A DNA stretch of 64,000 bases, from contig DPRR01000039.1 of assembly GCA_003538625.1 (NCBI GenBank), forward strand, positions 57,571 to 121,570. Reading direction: 5' to 3'. The notes under the pieces are model-generated. The model made no database searches. It saw nothing but the letters and a program-made list of their open reading frames with translations, and was not told the origin of the DNA. This DNA comes from Ignavibacteriales bacterium. GTDB lineage: Bacteria; Bacteroidota; Ignavibacteria; Ignavibacteriales; Ignavibacteriaceae. Positions 62,749 through 64,000 of the stretch are shown here, piece after piece. Made by a program: the position numbers and the translations under genes. How positions within the stretch are numbered: position 1 is the first letter of the stretch; each line of letters begins with the position of its first letter.

Positions 62749-64000
62749 ATGCGTAAACTAAGTACTTTTCTATTTGTTCTTGCGGTTACTTTTGCGTTCG
62801 TGTCAACTAGTTTCTCGCAGAACTTTTCTGCTGCTCAAAACCAAAAACCAGGTGGATCACCGGATGGTATCGAATCATTAGTTACTATTCATTACGATGG
62901 TGATAATTTTACATCTATTGGTGATGGCGGAACCACATTTATTGCCGGTGCTCGCTTTACCCCAAGTATTACCGGCCCTCTTACCGGCGGTGAACTTCGT
63001 TACGTTCAGTTTTATTATGCTCAAGTAGCAACTGGTTTAACTATAAAAATTTATGATTCAGGCACAGCATCTGTTCCTGGAGCATTATTATTAAATCAGC
63101 CTTTAACTCTTGGAACATTAATCGTTCCGGGTTGGAATGAAGTTGAATTGTCTACATATATTCCTATTTCCGGAAATGATCTTTGGATATGTTTAGAAGT
63201 TGCTGATGCATCAACAACAGCTTTTCCTTTAGGTTGTGATGCAGGTCCGGCAAATGCAAATGGTGACTATGTTAATGATTCAGGTGTTTGGCAGCATCTT
63301 GCAGGTTTTGGATTAAATTATAACTGGAACATTCGTGGAGTAGTTGAAGATACACCTGCACCTCCACCACTATTTTTTGAAAACTTTGATGCTTATACTG
63401 CAGGCAACTTAGTAGCTTGTTCAAATCCTACCGATTGGACAACATGGAGCAATGCTCCTTGCGGCGCTGAAGATGCTGAAGTATCAAGCGATTTTGCACA
63501 TTCTGGAACTAACTCTGCTAAAATTATTACAAACGATGATTTAGTAAAGAAATTTGGTGCTACTGCTTTTACAACCGGTAAATACAAAATTAGTTTCTGG
63601 GCATATATTCCGGCTACAAAAGCAGGATATTTTAACACACTTGCTACATTCGCAGGATCAAACAGTTCTTGGGCATTAGAAGTTTACTTTGATGCTGGTG
63701 GAGCTGGCAGAGTTAATCCAGACGGACAAGTACCTGGTACATTTAGCTGGACTGCCGGACAATGGAATCTAGTTGAGTATATTGTAGATCTGAATAATGA
63801 TTTGGGTCAATTTTATTTTAATGGTTCATTGGTTCATACCCAACAGTATACCATAGGTGCATATACTACAGCTGTACCTTTAACATTGGATGCAAATGAT
63901 TTCTTTGGTGCAACACCTAATGATATTATGTATATTGATGACTATACATTAGAAGATATGACAATTGTACCAGTTGAACTTTCTTCATTCTCAGCAAATG
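62749..64000 (+). CDS. Secreted protein, probably T9SS-sorted, cut by the right edge
   Basis: At least 417 residues, running off the window. ATG 62749 follows AAGGAGTGATC, a strong ribosome site. Seen: signal peptide MRKLSTFLFVLAVTFAFVST, a beta-rich domain with LTIKIYDSGTASVPGALLLN, then a jelly-roll/laminin-G-like part from about 200 (FFENFDAYTAGNL ... GTFSWTAGQWNLVEYIVDL ... MYIDDYTLEDM). It ends in VPVELSSFSAN, the linker that usually precedes a T9SS sorting domain in this group. Likely a surface adhesin or carbohydrate-binding protein; function not determined. Confidence 0.85.
   Translation, partial: MRKLSTFLFVLAVTFAFVSTSFSQNFSAAQNQKPGGSPDGIESLVTIHYDGDNFTSIGDGGTTFIAGARFTPSITGPLTGGELRYVQFYYAQVATGLTIKIYDSGTASVPGALLLNQPLTLGTLIVPGWNEVELSTYIPISGNDLWICLEVADASTTAFPLGCDAGPANANGDYVNDSGVWQHLAGFGLNYNWNIRGVVEDTPAPPPLFFENFDAYTAGNLVACSNPTDWTTWSNAPCGAEDAEVSSDFAHSGTNSAKIITNDDLVKKFGATAFTTGKYKISFWAYIPATKAGYFNTLATFAGSNSSWALEVYFDAGGAGRVNPDGQVPGTFSWTAGQWNLVEYIVDLNNDLGQFYFNGSLVHTQQYTIGAYTTAVPLTLDANDFFGATPNDIMYIDDYTLEDMTIVPVELSSFSAN

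Noticed and set aside
63393..63638. 81-codon minus-strand frame
   Set aside because: Antisense to the T9SS-type gene whose plus-strand frame is open from 62749 to the window edge with signal peptide and ribosome site.

Overview
The window is an AT-rich chromosomal segment (roughly one third G+C by eye) from a member of the Bacteroidota/Chlorobiota group. The Ignavibacteria are the best fit. Evidence: secreted proteins end in type IX secretion (T9SS) sorting domains with the YPNPFNP signature, and there are a TonB receptor with a carboxypeptidase-like N-terminal domain, a DUF3160 protein, a DUF4369/TlpA thioredoxin, LolCDE, and a ferredoxin-dependent 2-oxoacid oxidoreductase with a fused gamma-alpha subunit. 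No phage, conjugative element, intact insertion sequence or CRISPR array is visible. The taxonomic call is inference from gene content, not from a marker tree.

Layout. 1-5.8 kb (minus): biotin carboxylase (cut by the edge), mutS2, cvpA and yqeY in one unit, and upstream, behind a terminator, an exbB-exbD-exbD proton-channel operon. 5.9-9.5 kb (minus): SDR, secreted endonuclease/phosphatase and Kup. 9.7-17.6 kb: polA, two family 9 glycosyltransferases (one fused to a homocysteine S-methyltransferase domain), a GT4 enzyme and ispE. 17.6-18.6 kb: ldcA. 18.8-25.5 kb (plus): a cluster for an unidentified CMP-activated acidic sugar (GT-B transferase, SpsF-like cytidylyltransferase, class III aminotransferase, SDR, KdsC-like phosphatase, NeuB-like synthase) followed by a fatty acid hydroxylase. 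25.5-33.1 kb (minus): a set that looks phosphate-regulated: a 61-residue protein, a PstS-like lipoprotein, an M28 peptidase, a T9SS surface protein and a TonB receptor. Two of its transcription units are preceded by four 11-bp-spaced repeats resembling Pho boxes. 33.2-37.2 kb: DUF3160 T9SS protein and TlpA-like lipoprotein. 37.4-37.9 kb: tRNA-Pro, tRNA-Arg, a decayed tRNA-Arg copy, tRNA-His and tRNA-Glu. 38.0-41.2 kb: lolC/lolE/lolD. 41.2-49.2 kb (minus): membrane protein, pepA, nrnA, korB, korA, nadE. 49.3-51.5 kb: vapBC and a PspC/LiaF-like pair. 51.5-57.1 kb: alkyltransferase-like protein, GDPD, lipoprotein, two DUF4242 proteins and a MalT-like regulator. 57.1-62.0 kb (minus): prfB with its programmed frameshift, an AtuA pair split by a dead GIY-YIG gene, miaA, pcm. 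62.1-64 kb (plus): a UPF0316 membrane protein and a T9SS-type secreted protein running off the edge.

Most genes are housekeeping or envelope functions in tight operons with short overlaps. The most promising places for new biology are the acidic-sugar cluster, the glycosyltransferase-methyltransferase fusion, and the two matching 11-bp repeat arrays that appear to tie a tiny unknown protein to a TonB/T9SS surface system. Intergenic spaces hold several families of short palindromes (GTAG-headed REP-like elements, an AAACCTTCGAGGTTT family, a CATTGCGA family and a 136-bp MITE-like element).
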